Of a stretch of DNA of 64,000 nt, positions 45,231 through 54,304 are shown piece by piece. The stretch comes from Chroococcopsis sp964623815 (lineage in GTDB: Bacteria > Cyanobacteriota > Cyanobacteriia > Cyanobacteriales > Microcystaceae): contig CAZUVR010000006.1 of NCBI GenBank assembly GCA_964623815.1, positions 1 through 64,000 of the forward strand, in the 5' to 3' direction. The notes below the pieces were generated by a model that worked only from the letters and a program-made list of their open reading frames with translations, made no database searches and had not been told where the DNA came from. Positions within the stretch are counted from its first letter, which is position 1. Each line of letters opens with the position of its first letter. Both the position numbers and the translations under genes were made by a program.

Positions 45231-45542
45231 AGTTCCTCTATAGTTTGTTAAAAAATTATTGATAAAAGTAAAAATTTTTATTCCCCTAAGGCTCTATGAT
45301 TAAAGCCTTATAAATTTTGAGAAGTGGTTAAGGATGATCAGCAGCGGAATACGATGAAGTAGCTTTTTTATGCCCGAGGCTAGACGAGCATACAATTGTG
45401 ACATCTATGTGAAATTATAAAAAATTTTTCAGATAAAAAGTATGTTGTTAATCACTCTTAATAGGTGATTAGAATCACTCTTAGGGTAGATGATTAAAAA
45501 TCATTAAGTAAATATGTCAGATCATGAGGTATTTACGGAGAT
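45231..45542. other. AT-rich gap with short direct repeats
   Basis: AATCACTCTTA occurs at 45450-45460 and again at 45473-45483, 23 nt apart, each followed by TGATTA. Two such sites at about two helical turns could be regulator-binding sites, but their target is unclear: the pentapeptide gene starts at 45230 on the far side, and the TolB-like gene ends at 45543. No gene is seen. Confidence 0.4.
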
Positions 45543-46049
45543 CTAAAAAAGTTTCTCGCCTGAGCGATCGTACACGGTTAAATCCCATTGACCATCTTTG
45601 CCGATTTCAAAAGTAATCCGGTTCCCGTCAGCGCTGATGCTCGGGTTACGGACTTCAGCGGGCAAGTCGGGGGCGATTTCCCGTTTCTGTTGGGTTTCCC
45701 TGTCATAAAGATAAATCCTGGTTTTACCCTGACGGCTACCCGAGAAAACTATATAGCGTCCATCTTCGGAGATAGAGGGATGATCGGCGATCTGATCGAG
45801 GGAATTCAAGCCAGGTAAGTCGATCAGGCGGCGTGAAAAAGCATCGAATAAATATATACTCTGAGAGCCGTTACGATCGGAGACGAAGACAATGAAACGC
45901 CCGCGAATCTGAGCGTTACTTTCCTCCGCCGGGCCGTTGAGACTTCTACCGCCGCGATCGAAGGGAAAGGATAGGAGGCGGGGATAACCGCCACAGGCAT
46001 TTAAAAGACTACAGATTAAGGGCAAGAGGATAACAACGGAAGGTTTCAC
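45543..46049 (-). CDS. TolB-like beta-propeller lipoprotein (second of pair)
   Basis: Start set at GTG 46049, whose GTGA overlaps the stop of the upstream lipoprotein, implying coupling; it gives a proper lipoprotein signal (KPSVVILLPLICSLLNAC, lipobox LNAC). The 168-residue product has PD40/WD40-like TolB strands: RFIVFVSDRNGSQSIYLFD, DGRYIVFSGSRQGKTRIYLY, ADGNRITFEIGKDGQWDLTV. About three blades, far fewer than full TolB, so it may complete a propeller with its neighbour or another protein. Exported, membrane-anchored. Function unknown. Confidence 0.8.
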   Translation of the reverse strand: MKPSVVILLPLICSLLNACGGYPRLLSFPFDRGGRSLNGPAEESNAQIRGRFIVFVSDRNGSQSIYLFDAFSRRLIDLPGLNSLDQIADHPSISEDGRYIVFSGSRQGKTRIYLYDRETQQKREIAPDLPAEVRNPSISADGNRITFEIGKDGQWDLTVYDRSGEKLF

Positions 46050-46630
46050 TGATTTGGAGCATCTACGGTCGTACCGTCGGCTATATCTAATTCTATATTG
46101 GGGCCGCGATCGAGTACCTCTATATCCCACTGCCCCCGCCGAGAGGACTCAAAGACGATATAGCGACCATCGGGGCTGATTTGCGGATTCTTGACGCTAC
46201 TGCGATAGTTTTGGGTGAGCAGGTCACAACGGCGAGTAATGCGGTCGTAGAGAGCGATTTCTGGGCGACCCTCGATCGTCACCAGATAGGTTAAATAACG
46301 GGCCGTTCTGCTCAAACTTGGATTATCGGTCATCTCCTGACCGGTATACAAGCCTTCGAGAGTATCGAACCTTTTCTCTTGTAGATCGTAAAGTAATATC
46401 TCCCGGCTGCCGCGACGATGGGAAACGAAAGCGAGCCAGCGCCCGTCACCGCTGAGGCTCGGTTGTTCCTCTGTATAGCGACTGTTGAGACCGATTAAAT
46501 CCCCTTTCGGGCCCTCGAAGCTACAGGAAGTTAATAAACTCCCTAAAACCGAAATGTAACTAATAATCAAAGCGATCCGGGTCGTCCGAGTCGCCGGAGC
46601 GGGGTCTTTTATCCCTGTCTTCCGCCTCAT
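46046..46630 (-). CDS. TolB-like beta-propeller lipoprotein (first of pair)
   Basis: The mature protein is clear: a hydrophobic stretch ending in a lipobox (SVLGSLLTSCSFEG), then three PD40 blades (DGRWLAFVSHRRGSREILLY, RYLTYLVTIEGRPEIALYD, DGRYIVFESSRRGQWDIEVL). The start is uncertain. ATG 46630 gives a basic n-region but overlaps ycf66 by 71 nt; a TTG at 46570 would give a very short signal; the frame is open to 46687. It is downstream of ycf66 and upstream of a similar lipoprotein, so the pair probably arose by duplication. Confidence 0.75.
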   Translation of the reverse strand: MRRKTGIKDPAPATRTTRIALIISYISVLGSLLTSCSFEGPKGDLIGLNSRYTEEQPSLSGDGRWLAFVSHRRGSREILLYDLQEKRFDTLEGLYTGQEMTDNPSLSRTARYLTYLVTIEGRPEIALYDRITRRCDLLTQNYRSSVKNPQISPDGRYIVFESSRRGQWDIEVLDRGPNIELDIADGTTVDAPNQ

Positions 46631-47360
46631 CATAGCTGTCATCGATCGGTTGATAATCCACATACTCACCTTTAAAAGGTTCATCATCCATTATCTGGGG
46701 ACGGGGACGGCGTTTTCTCGGCGGGGTATCGGCACCGCCTTCACCGGATGGCCTGCTTCTGCGACTCGAAGGACGTTCCGAAGAGGTATTAGGCTCTGAC
46801 CAATCATCGTAACCCCCAGTAACGGGGCCTCTAGCCGACTTGCTAGTCCGTTTTTTTCTATTGGGGCTTTCGGGCGATCGCTTGCTACCGCTCCGGGATG
46901 AGCGCGGGGGTTCCTCCCCGTAACTAGTAGTGCGCGACGAGCGCGGATCTTCATACCCCCGCAGACGACGATTATTAGGTTCGTAATTTTCTTCAGGTTC
47001 GTAGTCGTAGGGTTCTAATTGTTCTAACTCCGCCCGGTACTCCCTGCTCACCGGACGCTCATCTACTATCGGAGAGTTACGTCTGGCCTGTTCGGTGGTT
47101 AGCCCTCTTAGGCGTACCGTTTCAAAAGCGAAGAACGCGGCCGCCCCTGTGAGGAGGAATTGACCGAACTGTAAGATCGGGTCTAGTCGCCACCCCTGGA
47201 ATAATAAGATCAGTCCGCACAATAAACCCACTGCGGCGAAGAAAATATCGTGGTCTCTAGAAAGTTCTGGGCGTACCGAGCGCATGAAGTACAACCCAGC
47301 CCCACCCACAGCTAGAAATATGCCTAAAATACTGGCTGAGTTTAGCCCGAAGTTTACCAT
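46560..47360 (-). CDS. ycf66: Ycf66-family membrane protein
   Basis: The 266-residue protein has the Ycf66 N-terminal domain with three hydrophobic helices (MVNFGLNSASILGIFLAVGG, FFAAVGLLCGLILLFQ, FLLTGAAAFFAFETVRLRG). A long disordered acidic and Arg/Ser-rich tail follows (about residues 100-266). Ycf66 is conserved in cyanobacteria and some plastids, and its function is unknown. It heads a three-gene minus-strand unit with two TolB-like lipoproteins. Confidence 0.9.
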   Translation of the reverse strand: MVNFGLNSASILGIFLAVGGAGLYFMRSVRPELSRDHDIFFAAVGLLCGLILLFQGWRLDPILQFGQFLLTGAAAFFAFETVRLRGLTTEQARRNSPIVDERPVSREYRAELEQLEPYDYEPEENYEPNNRRLRGYEDPRSSRTTSYGEEPPRSSRSGSKRSPESPNRKKRTSKSARGPVTGGYDDWSEPNTSSERPSSRRSRPSGEGGADTPPRKRRPRPQIMDDEPFKGEYVDYQPIDDSYDEAEDRDKRPRSGDSDDPDRFDY

Positions 47361-47754
47361 TACCCTCTCCGTTCTTTCCTGATTTTAAGACTCTATGGAT
47401 TCTTCTAGGATAACCTGTTCTCTCTCTTTAAGAATAATGACAGTGATGATAACTCTAATCTTGTGGTAGGGCAATCTCTATTTATAGAGTATTTTCATTC
47501 CCACTTCGATCGGTCATTATGATATTAGAACTTTTTCCCCAATCTCACTGAGACCGGGTTTCATACCTAAGAATGAACTGATAATGAACCTTTAGGCGAT
47601 TGCTCCCGTCTAAACCTACAAGATAAGATCGGGTTAGTTTTAAACAAACTCGTACCGACTTCACCTTTAGCACTTTCCTGCATAGGGAGCAAGGATCGGG
47701 AAAGGGAAAGGTAGCGACAGCTTTCAGCGTGTTACAGGAGTCACGATCAAGAAG
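47361..47754. other. Divergent promoter region of ycf66 and the sigma gene
   Basis: About 390 nt with no gene. TCTATTTATAGA at 47478-47489 is a palindromic AT-rich site that could include a -10. A GGAG lies at 47735-47738, about 16 nt before the sigma gene ATG at 47755. The long distance suggests a long 5' leader for the sigma gene, as is common for group 2 sigma genes. Confidence 0.35.
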
Positions 47755-48741
47755 ATGCCCACAGCCAAACACAACCAAACCAACCAAAAACCGACAATCT
47801 CAGCCGATATGGTACGTACCTATTTGCACGAAATCGGACGAGTACCATTATTAACCCACGAGCAAGAGATTGTCTATGGGAAACAGGTACAGAGAATGAT
47901 GTCCCTGGTAGAAAAGAAAGAAGAATTAGCGAAAAAGCTGGGTAAGGAACCAACTCTCGCCGAGTGGGCGACTGCGTTAGAAATGACGACAGACGAATTA
48001 AATCGGGCTGTGAGTCAGGGGAATCGAGCGAAACGGAAAATGATCGAGGCTAATCTACGCCTGGTAGTCGCCATCGCCAAGAAATATCAAAAGCGTAACA
48101 TGGAGTTTCTCGACCTCATTCAAGAGGGTAGTCTTGGACTCGAAAGAGGCGTGGAAAAATTCGACCCTACCAAGGGCTATAAGTTCTCTACCTACGCTTA
48201 CTGGTGGATACGTCAGGCGATCACCCGCGCGATCGCCCAACAGGCCCGCACCATCCGCCTACCGATACACATCACCGAAAAACTCAACAAAATCAAGAAA
48301 ACCCAACGCGAATTAGCTCAACAGCTAGGACGCAGCGCCACCCCAGGCGAGATAGCCAGCGCTCTTGAACTAGAACCGAGTCAGATTCGGGAATACCTGA
48401 GTATGGCGCGTCAGCCCATCTCTCTCGATGTCAAGGTAGGAGACAATCAAGACACCGAATTATCGGAGTTATTGGAAGATGAGAATATTTCCCCGGATAA
48501 CTTCATAACTCAAGAGTTACTGAAGCAAGATCTGGAAAATCTCCTCGCGGAATTGACTCCTCAACAGAGGGAAGTTCTATCCCTCCGCTTCGGACTTAGA
48601 GACGGTAAAGAGTTATCTCTCGCCAAAATCGGTCAACAGATGAACATCAGCAGAGAACGTGTCCGCCAACTCGAACACCAAGCCCTCACCCATCTGCGCC
48701 GTCGTCGCTCTAACGTTAAAGAATATATCGTAGCTAGTTAA
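47755..48741 (+). CDS. Group 2 sigma-70 factor (RpoD-like)
   Basis: A 328-residue RpoD-like sigma factor without the long acidic region 1.1 of principal SigA, hence group 2 (SigB/C/D/E type). Regions visible: 1.2 (ADMVRTYLHEIGRVPLLT), 2 (RLVVAIAKKYQKRNMEFLDL, GYKFSTYAYWWIRQAITRAI), 3 (RLPIHITEKLNKIKKTQREL) and 4 (LSLRFGLRDGKELSLAKIGQ, ISRERVRQLEHQAL). The N-terminus resembles SigB/SigD, but I cannot choose. Such factors drive light, stress and nutrient responses. Confidence 0.9.
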   Translation: MPTAKHNQTNQKPTISADMVRTYLHEIGRVPLLTHEQEIVYGKQVQRMMSLVEKKEELAKKLGKEPTLAEWATALEMTTDELNRAVSQGNRAKRKMIEANLRLVVAIAKKYQKRNMEFLDLIQEGSLGLERGVEKFDPTKGYKFSTYAYWWIRQAITRAIAQQARTIRLPIHITEKLNKIKKTQRELAQQLGRSATPGEIASALELEPSQIREYLSMARQPISLDVKVGDNQDTELSELLEDENISPDNFITQELLKQDLENLLAELTPQQREVLSLRFGLRDGKELSLAKIGQQMNISRERVRQLEHQALTHLRRRRSNVKEYIVAS

Positions 48742-48816
48742 GGGGGGAGTTGGGAATTGGGAGTCGGGAGTCGAGACAAAAAATTAACCCCTAAGTCCCA
48801 ATCCCTAACCCCTAAC
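48742..48816. repeat. Heptameric repeat hairpin between convergent genes
   Basis: GGGAGTTGGGAATTGGGAG and GGGAGTCGGGAGTC on the left face CCCAATCCCTAACCCC on the right, separated by AAAAAATTAACC. Together they can fold back and lie between two stops, so they may act as a shared 3'-end structure. Confidence 0.65.
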
Positions 48817-50247
48817 TTAAGCGTAGGTAGCCCAATCTTTTGCCCAGTTTAAGACCGAGTGAACTTTATCCATAGTGGGAGCTTCACAGTAGAGCCTCAA
48901 AACTGGCTCGGTGCCGCTGAAACGGATCAGTAACCAACTGCCATCAGCGAGACGATATTTATAACCGTCCATAGTGATACAGTCGGTTACGGCTAATCCC
49001 GCTACTTCCCTCAGGGGTTCATAAGTGAGAGTGTTGATCAATTGATCCCTCGTCTCCATACTCGATAGGGGCAAGTCGATACGATCGTACTCGGAATGAA
49101 AGCCGATCTTATCCTGTACTTCGGCGTAGAGGGTACTTAAATCCTTGCCCGACTCTACTACCGTTTCCAATACGTACAGGGCCGACAGAAGCGCGTCTCG
49201 CTCAGGGATATGATCGCCATAACCTACACCCCCAGATTCTTCGCCGCCGATTAGCACTTCGGTGGTGAGCATCCTATCCGCTATATATTTATAACCGATC
49301 GGCGTTTCAAAAAGGGGCAAACCGTATAAACCAGCTAATTTGGGGATAATATCCGAACCACTGACGGTTTTGACTATCTCGCCCTTTTTCCCCTTACCAG
49401 CGGCGAAATGCTCGATCAGGATAGGGATGAGAATTTGCGAACTCAAAAAATTTCCTTCGCCGTCGATGGCAGCTATGCGATCGCTATCCCCGTCGAATAC
49501 CAAACCCACTTTCAAACCATCGCCCCCATCGGAGCGGATAGTTTCCATAATTTCCTTCAGGTTACGGGGCAGGGGTTCCGGTGCGCCACCGCCGAAAAGG
49601 GGATCACGATTGCCGTTCAATTCCTGAATCGGACAACCTAATAAACGTTCTAAGCCCGAGGCTGCCGCACCGTGCATCACATCTGCATAGACTCGTAACC
49701 TGCCGGTAGTAATAGCCTCTCTAATGGCGGTGACATCTACTTTCTTCCGTAAACCCTCACAGTAACTGTCCCAGGGTTCAAATAGATTTAAACTACCGCT
49801 CGACCTCTCTTCAAGGGGGGGCGCGGTTAATAATGCTTCTATCTGACTCGTGATTTCGGGGGATACGGAACCGCCGAACGGGCCTTTCACTTTTAACCCC
49901 AGATATTTAGCGGGATTGTGGCTGGCGGTGAGGACGATCGCACCGAGAGCGTTGAGGGTTTTCGCTGCCCAGCTAAAAGCCGGTGTCGGGGCGTAGTCGG
50001 AGGAGAGCAATACATCGAAGCCGGCGGCCTGAATCGTTTCCGCTGCAGTTTGGGCAAAATCTTCGGCTAAAAACCGGCGATCGTAGCCGACAATAATCAG
50101 GTTGGAATTCGTTTGTGAACCGTAATTTTGCTTTAAGACGTAAGCCGCTAGGGGAGCGAGCAGGGCCACTCGCTCAAAGGTAAAATCCGCAGCGATCACG
50201 CCCCTCCAGCCATCCGTACCGAATTTAATCGGGTTTACGCTTGCCAT
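48817..50247 (-). CDS. Phosphoglucomutase/phosphomannomutase family protein
   Basis: An alpha-D-phosphohexomutase of 476 residues from ATG 50247; five further codons upstream are open but the family begins at NPIKFGTDGWRG. The phosphoserine loop is VLTASHNPAKYLGLKVKGP, the metal loop FDGDSDRIAAID, the sugar-binding loop GGEESGGVGYGDHIPERD and the phosphate loop RFSGTEPVLRLYCE. Substrate may be glucose or mannose phosphates. Synechocystis has more than one such gene; this resembles the slr1334 type from memory. Confidence 0.9.
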   Translation of the reverse strand: MASVNPIKFGTDGWRGVIAADFTFERVALLAPLAAYVLKQNYGSQTNSNLIIVGYDRRFLAEDFAQTAAETIQAAGFDVLLSSDYAPTPAFSWAAKTLNALGAIVLTASHNPAKYLGLKVKGPFGGSVSPEITSQIEALLTAPPLEERSSGSLNLFEPWDSYCEGLRKKVDVTAIREAITTGRLRVYADVMHGAAASGLERLLGCPIQELNGNRDPLFGGGAPEPLPRNLKEIMETIRSDGGDGLKVGLVFDGDSDRIAAIDGEGNFLSSQILIPILIEHFAAGKGKKGEIVKTVSGSDIIPKLAGLYGLPLFETPIGYKYIADRMLTTEVLIGGEESGGVGYGDHIPERDALLSALYVLETVVESGKDLSTLYAEVQDKIGFHSEYDRIDLPLSSMETRDQLINTLTYEPLREVAGLAVTDCITMDGYKYRLADGSWLLIRFSGTEPVLRLYCEAPTMDKVHSVLNWAKDWATYA

Positions 50248-50307
50248 GAATATTACTACCAATTCTGTTTTTCATTACTTTAACTCGACCTGCCACCTTG
50301 TTAAAGT

Positions 50308-50634
50308 TCATTTCTCAATATTATCGGTGCTGTTTTCTCCCTTCCCGATCAGACTGGTTAGTAGGCATTGTAATTTCATGCGTTCGATATAGGGCCATCC
50401 GCCACTTTCTTCTATATCTTTTAAGAGGTTGTATAGATCCTTACGGGTGTCGGGTAAAGTTGGCTCGAACAGATCTACCCTGATCTCTCTGTGTAAAATC
50501 TCTAAAGTTCTCAGTATACTTAACAGACCCTGACTATTACCCTCTTGTTGACCCGCCATAGATTTAACGGTATCGATCAAGCAATCTAGTTGCTCTCGAA
50601 GGTCAAGACTTTCCTTTGTTGACGGCTCGTTCAT
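50308..50634 (-). CDS. Conserved-looking small cytoplasmic protein, unknown function
   Basis: Not recognised. The 108-residue product is acidic and helical, with no signal or membrane segment (LREQLDCLIDTVKSMAGQQE, LLSILRTLEILHREIRVDLF, GGWPYIERMKLQCLLTSLI). It reads like a cyanobacterial-specific protein. It lies upstream of and in line with the phosphohexomutase gene (60 nt to its ATG), so co-transcription is possible. Confidence 0.65.
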   Translation of the reverse strand: MNEPSTKESLDLREQLDCLIDTVKSMAGQQEGNSQGLLSILRTLEILHREIRVDLFEPTLPDTRKDLYNLLKDIEESGGWPYIERMKLQCLLTSLIGKGENSTDNIEK

Positions 50635-50876
50635 AGTTTTTGCTAGACAAAATCATTTTAATATTACTAAACATAAACTAAAGGTATCGATACATAAGCT
50701 AGAACTAAATTCAAGCTGTCTTAAATATTATTTATTATTGCCCCACCGTATGGATAAGTATCTAAATTTTGATACAGTAGATCCCGATACATTTGGCGCA
50801 ACTTGTCTGGAGTGAATTGGCCCGCGCCGGACAAGGGGTAATAATTTCTAAGATTGATAAAGAGAGGTTGACATAA

Positions 50877-51710
50877 ATGAAGTTTCGTGCGTTAGTGGCC
50901 GCTTTTGTAGCATTATGTTTAGGAATGTTGACAGCCTGTAGTGACGGCACAAATACGGTCGTTAACAGAGACCAACTCACCTACGATGAAATTCTGAATA
51001 CGGGATTAGCAAACAAATGTCCGCAAATCTCCGAATTCACCAGAGGCACCATTCCCATCGAAAAAGGTACAAGCTATATAGTTACCGATATATGTTTGGA
51101 GCCACAGGAATATTTTGTTAAAGAAGAACCCCTTAATAAACGGGATGTAGCCGAGTACGTTCCCGGAAAATTACTGACCCGTTCCACTACCAGTTTAGAG
51201 CAGATTTCCGCTACTCTGACGGTGGGTAACGATGGTTCTCTGACCTTAGCTGAAGAAGATGGTATCGATTTCCAGCCGATTACCGTACAGTTACCAGGAG
51301 GCGAACAGGTGCCCTTCTTCTTCACCATGAAAGGATTCAAAGGCTCTACCGAAGCTGGCTTTACTTCCGTTAACAGTTCGACGGATTTTGAAGGCGATTT
51401 TAAAGTTCCTTCCTATCGCGGTGCTGGTTTCCTCGATCCTAAAGGCCGGGGCGTGGTGACGGGATATGATAACGCCGTCGCTTTACCCGCCGGTGCCGAT
51501 AATAAGGAGTTCTCTCGCGCTAACGTCAAAGCTACCGAATTGGGTAAAGGCACCATGTCTTTACAAATCACCAAAGTCGATGGCTCCACCGGCGAAATCG
51601 CGGGTGTCTTTGAAAGCGAACAGCCCTCTGATACCGATTTAGGCGCTAAAGACCCTCTAGAGGTGAAAGTACGCGGTATTTTCTACGGTCGTATCGAATC
51701 TAGAGCTTAA
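50877..51710 (+). CDS. psbO: Photosystem II manganese-stabilising protein (PsbO)
   Basis: The 33-kDa extrinsic protein that stabilises the Mn4CaO5 cluster on the lumenal side. The 277-residue precursor has an export signal ending in a lipobox-like LGMLTAC, so it may be lipid-anchored, a form also seen in other cyanobacteria. The mature part has the conserved disulfide pair (LANKCPQIS and TDICLEP), GFKGSTEAGFTSVNSSTDFE, and the C-terminal VKVRGIFYGRIE. An AGAGAGG ribosome-binding site precedes ATG, and a strong terminator follows. Confidence 0.97.
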   Translation: MKFRALVAAFVALCLGMLTACSDGTNTVVNRDQLTYDEILNTGLANKCPQISEFTRGTIPIEKGTSYIVTDICLEPQEYFVKEEPLNKRDVAEYVPGKLLTRSTTSLEQISATLTVGNDGSLTLAEEDGIDFQPITVQLPGGEQVPFFFTMKGFKGSTEAGFTSVNSSTDFEGDFKVPSYRGAGFLDPKGRGVVTGYDNAVALPAGADNKEFSRANVKATELGKGTMSLQITKVDGSTGEIAGVFESEQPSDTDLGAKDPLEVKVRGIFYGRIESRA

Positions 51711-51732
51711 TTTATAGTTGAGCTATAATGGT

Positions 51733-51768
51733 AAGGCAATTTTTTAACACCGGGGATTGCCTTTTTTT
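51733..51768 (+). terminator. Intrinsic terminator of psbO
   Basis: AAGGCAAT (51733-51740) pairs with ATTGCCTT (51756-51763), followed by a run of T residues (51762-51768), 23 nt after the psbO stop. Confidence 0.9.
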
Positions 51769-51983
51769 ATTTCTTAATTTTTTTAAGCGGTTTCTCCCCC
51801 TATATAAGTAAAATTATGCAAATTTTTGATTTAGATACCCTCTTTATCATGGTAAAAATGTCGTTGTAGTAAGTATGGTTAAGCTCATAAGCTGAAGTGA
51901 AGTTAGAGAGTAATACTTCTTCTCAAAGGTCAAGTAAGGTCTCTAAACAATAGATCAGTCCCCATTAAAAGACTTTTGTTGCT

Positions 51984-52760
51984 ATGCTCATCGCCAATAA
52001 AGATAATCTAAAGGTAGAAACTTTAACTCTGTTTCAGGAATATCAGAAATCCTGTAGTAATCAGTTGCGTAATCAGATTATGGAATTGAATTTCGGCCTG
52101 GTGAGAAAGGAAGCTCATCACTGGGTTAATCAATGTAACGAAAGTTACGAAGATTTATTACAGGTGGGTTCCATTGGCTTGATAAGAGCGATCGAACGTT
52201 TCGATACCAACAAAGGTCACGCTTTCAGTTCCTTTGCCATCCCCTACATCCGGGGAGAAATACAACACTATCTCAGGGATAAAGGTTACAGCGTGAGAAT
52301 CCCAAGACGCTGGCTCGATTTAGGCAGAAGCGCGGTGAACGTGCGTCGTGAGTTCCAAAACCTTTATAATCGTCTACCGAGCGATAGAGAAATCGCTGCC
52401 GCCTTGGAAATTTCCCTAGAAGAATGGCAGGATGTGAAATTAGCCCTGCAAAATCGGGAACCGATCAGCCTCGATGCCACAGTAGGTAATGAAGATGACG
52501 GACAAACCTGTTTGGGGGATTTAGTGGCCGATCCCAAGTACCGCAGTTTCCAACTCGGTCAGGACGATCGCATCCGCTTACAACAGGCCCTATCACAATT
52601 AGAAGATAAAACGCGCCACATACTGGAATTCGTCTTCCTACGCGATCTCACTCAAAGGGAAACCGCAGAACAATTAGGGATCAGCGTCGTCACCGTCTCC
52701 CGTCGCGTTAAAAAAGGTTTAGAAATTCTCAAGGCTACCATGGCCCAAGAACTATTTTAA
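51984..52760 (+). CDS. sigF: Group 3 sigma factor SigF
   Basis: A 258-residue alternative sigma factor. Regions seen: 2 (YEDLLQVGSIGLIRAIERFD, FSSFAIPYIRGEIQHYLRDK), 3 (VRIPRRWLDLGRSAVNVRRE, LPSDREIAAALEISLEEW) and 4 (ILEFVFLRDLTQRETAEQLG, VVTVSRRVKKGLEIL). Its length and the RGEIQHYLRD sequence identify the SigF family. In Synechocystis SigF controls pili, motility and secreted factors. No anti-sigma partner is adjacent; the RsbW-type gene is about 10 kb away. Confidence 0.92.
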   Translation: MLIANKDNLKVETLTLFQEYQKSCSNQLRNQIMELNFGLVRKEAHHWVNQCNESYEDLLQVGSIGLIRAIERFDTNKGHAFSSFAIPYIRGEIQHYLRDKGYSVRIPRRWLDLGRSAVNVRREFQNLYNRLPSDREIAAALEISLEEWQDVKLALQNREPISLDATVGNEDDGQTCLGDLVADPKYRSFQLGQDDRIRLQQALSQLEDKTRHILEFVFLRDLTQRETAEQLGISVVTVSRRVKKGLEILKATMAQELF

Positions 52761-52773
52761 AATTTCTGCCCTT

Positions 52774-52895
52774 TGTGGAAAACCTGTGGAAAACTTCGCC
52801 CTAAATCCGCACCTTATAAGAGTAAGAATCATCAATGAGCAATAGTTTCAACTCAATTTTCACAGTGGCGAAAAAGCGGTAATTATTGTGGAAAA
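52774..52895 (-). promoter_or_regulatory. DnaA-box cluster, candidate replication origin
   Basis: TGTGGAAAA (TTTTCCACA on the minus strand) occurs at 52774-52782, 52785-52793 and 52887-52895, all in one orientation, with a degenerate TTTTCACA at 52857-52864. All lie in the 140-nt gap between sigF and dnaA, with AT-rich DNA between them. A further ATATCCACA at 54240-54248 overlaps the dnaA start codon. This supports DnaA binding; whether replication starts here is unproven. Confidence 0.6.
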
Positions 52896-52900
52896 CTTTT

Positions 52901-54247
52901 TCACAAACCAGAACTACGGCTAAGAATATTAATTCGATCGCTCAAGAGAGATAAAGTTTGCCGTAACTGCCAATCTTGATGTTGAGACTGATTGATCTTG
53001 TCACAACTATATAATACGGTGGTGTGGTCTTTACCGCCGAATTCTTCCCCGATACGGGGTAAGCTTAAATCCGTATGTTGTCGCATCAAGTACATCCCTA
53101 TCTGCCGCGCCAGACTGATCTCGCGGCGGCGGGAATTACTTTTGAGTTCTTCTACAGATAATTTAAAATTTTCCGAAACCACTTTCAAGATGATTTCGGG
53201 AGCTGTAGCTACCTGTTCCCGAGGAGGATTGAGAATCGGGGCGATATTCTCCGGTGTCATCGGCAATCCCGAGATGGCAATATAGGTAGTGGCGCGAATT
53301 AAAGCCCCCTCTAACTCCCTGATATTAGATGTGTAATTGGTGGCGATATATTCGATCACGCTCCTGGGTAAGCGCATATTTTCGTACTCGGCTTTCTTTT
53401 GTAAGATAGCCATACGGGTTTCTATATCGGGAACTTGAATATCGGCAATTAAGCCCATAGAAAAGCGAGAGATCAAACGATCCTGCAAACTGGGAATCTG
53501 CTTAGGCGGTCTATCCGATGCCAATACTACCTGTTTCCCCGCCTCGTGCAGGGTATTAAAAGTGTGGAAGAACTCCTCTTGTGTGTATTCCTTACCCTCG
53601 ATGAATTGAATATCATCTACTAATAAAATATCGGCGGAGCGATAGTAATTACGGAAATCTTCCATACTATCCTGACGGATAGCGGTGATTAAATCATTGG
53701 TGAATTGTTCCGTAGAGATATAAAAAACTTTCGCCTGCGGGAACATTTCTAAACGGTAATGGGCGATCGCCTGCATCAAGTGAGTTTTTCCCAATCCCAC
53801 GCCGCCACAGAGGAAGAGAGGGTTAAACTCCCTTCCCGGTAATTCCGCCACTGCCAGAGCCGCAGCGTGAGCCATACGATTCGTAGGCCCGACGACGAAA
53901 CGGGAGAAGGTATATTTGGGATTGACTTTCGTAGCGGCAATCACCGCAGAATCTTGATTAAAGTTATAGTCTTCGTCGAAAATAGTTAGATTATTACCGT
54001 CGGGCGTGGTGAGTTGAATATCCACAGGATAGCCGAGTATATCCTGCACTACTTCGGCGATGGTTTTCAGATAGTTTTTCTGGAGGTGGTTGAGGATAAA
54101 AGGGTTAGCAGCTTGAATAACTAGGTGATTATCTTCCCATTTCTGTAGGGAGGCGCTCTCGATCCAGGTCTCGAAAGTGGGACGGGTTAACTGTAATTTT
54201 AAACGCTCCAGGATCTGATACCAAAGTTGTTGGGGTGAAATATCCAC
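52901..54247 (-). CDS. dnaA: Chromosomal replication initiator DnaA
   Basis: A 448-residue DnaA. Domain I (about 1-85; LWYQILERLKLQLTRPTFET), a short linker, and the AAA+ domain (about 110-330) with Walker A FLCGGVGLGKTHLMQA, Walker B ADILLVDDIQFIEGKEYTQE and sensor ASDRPPKQIPSLQDRLISRF. The C-terminal DNA-binding domain has the signature LPRIGEEFGGKDHTTVLYSC. The start is GTG at 54247, with a DnaA-box-like site overlapping it, suggesting autoregulation. DnaA is dispensable in some cyanobacteria. Confidence 0.97.
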   Translation of the reverse strand: MDISPQQLWYQILERLKLQLTRPTFETWIESASLQKWEDNHLVIQAANPFILNHLQKNYLKTIAEVVQDILGYPVDIQLTTPDGNNLTIFDEDYNFNQDSAVIAATKVNPKYTFSRFVVGPTNRMAHAAALAVAELPGREFNPLFLCGGVGLGKTHLMQAIAHYRLEMFPQAKVFYISTEQFTNDLITAIRQDSMEDFRNYYRSADILLVDDIQFIEGKEYTQEEFFHTFNTLHEAGKQVVLASDRPPKQIPSLQDRLISRFSMGLIADIQVPDIETRMAILQKKAEYENMRLPRSVIEYIATNYTSNIRELEGALIRATTYIAISGLPMTPENIAPILNPPREQVATAPEIILKVVSENFKLSVEELKSNSRRREISLARQIGMYLMRQHTDLSLPRIGEEFGGKDHTTVLYSCDKINQSQHQDWQLRQTLSLLSDRINILSRSSGL

Positions 54248-54304
54248 AGTTAGTTTAGACGGACAGTTATTGATTCTTAGCTTAGCGTAATTTTTTTATC
54301 TGCG

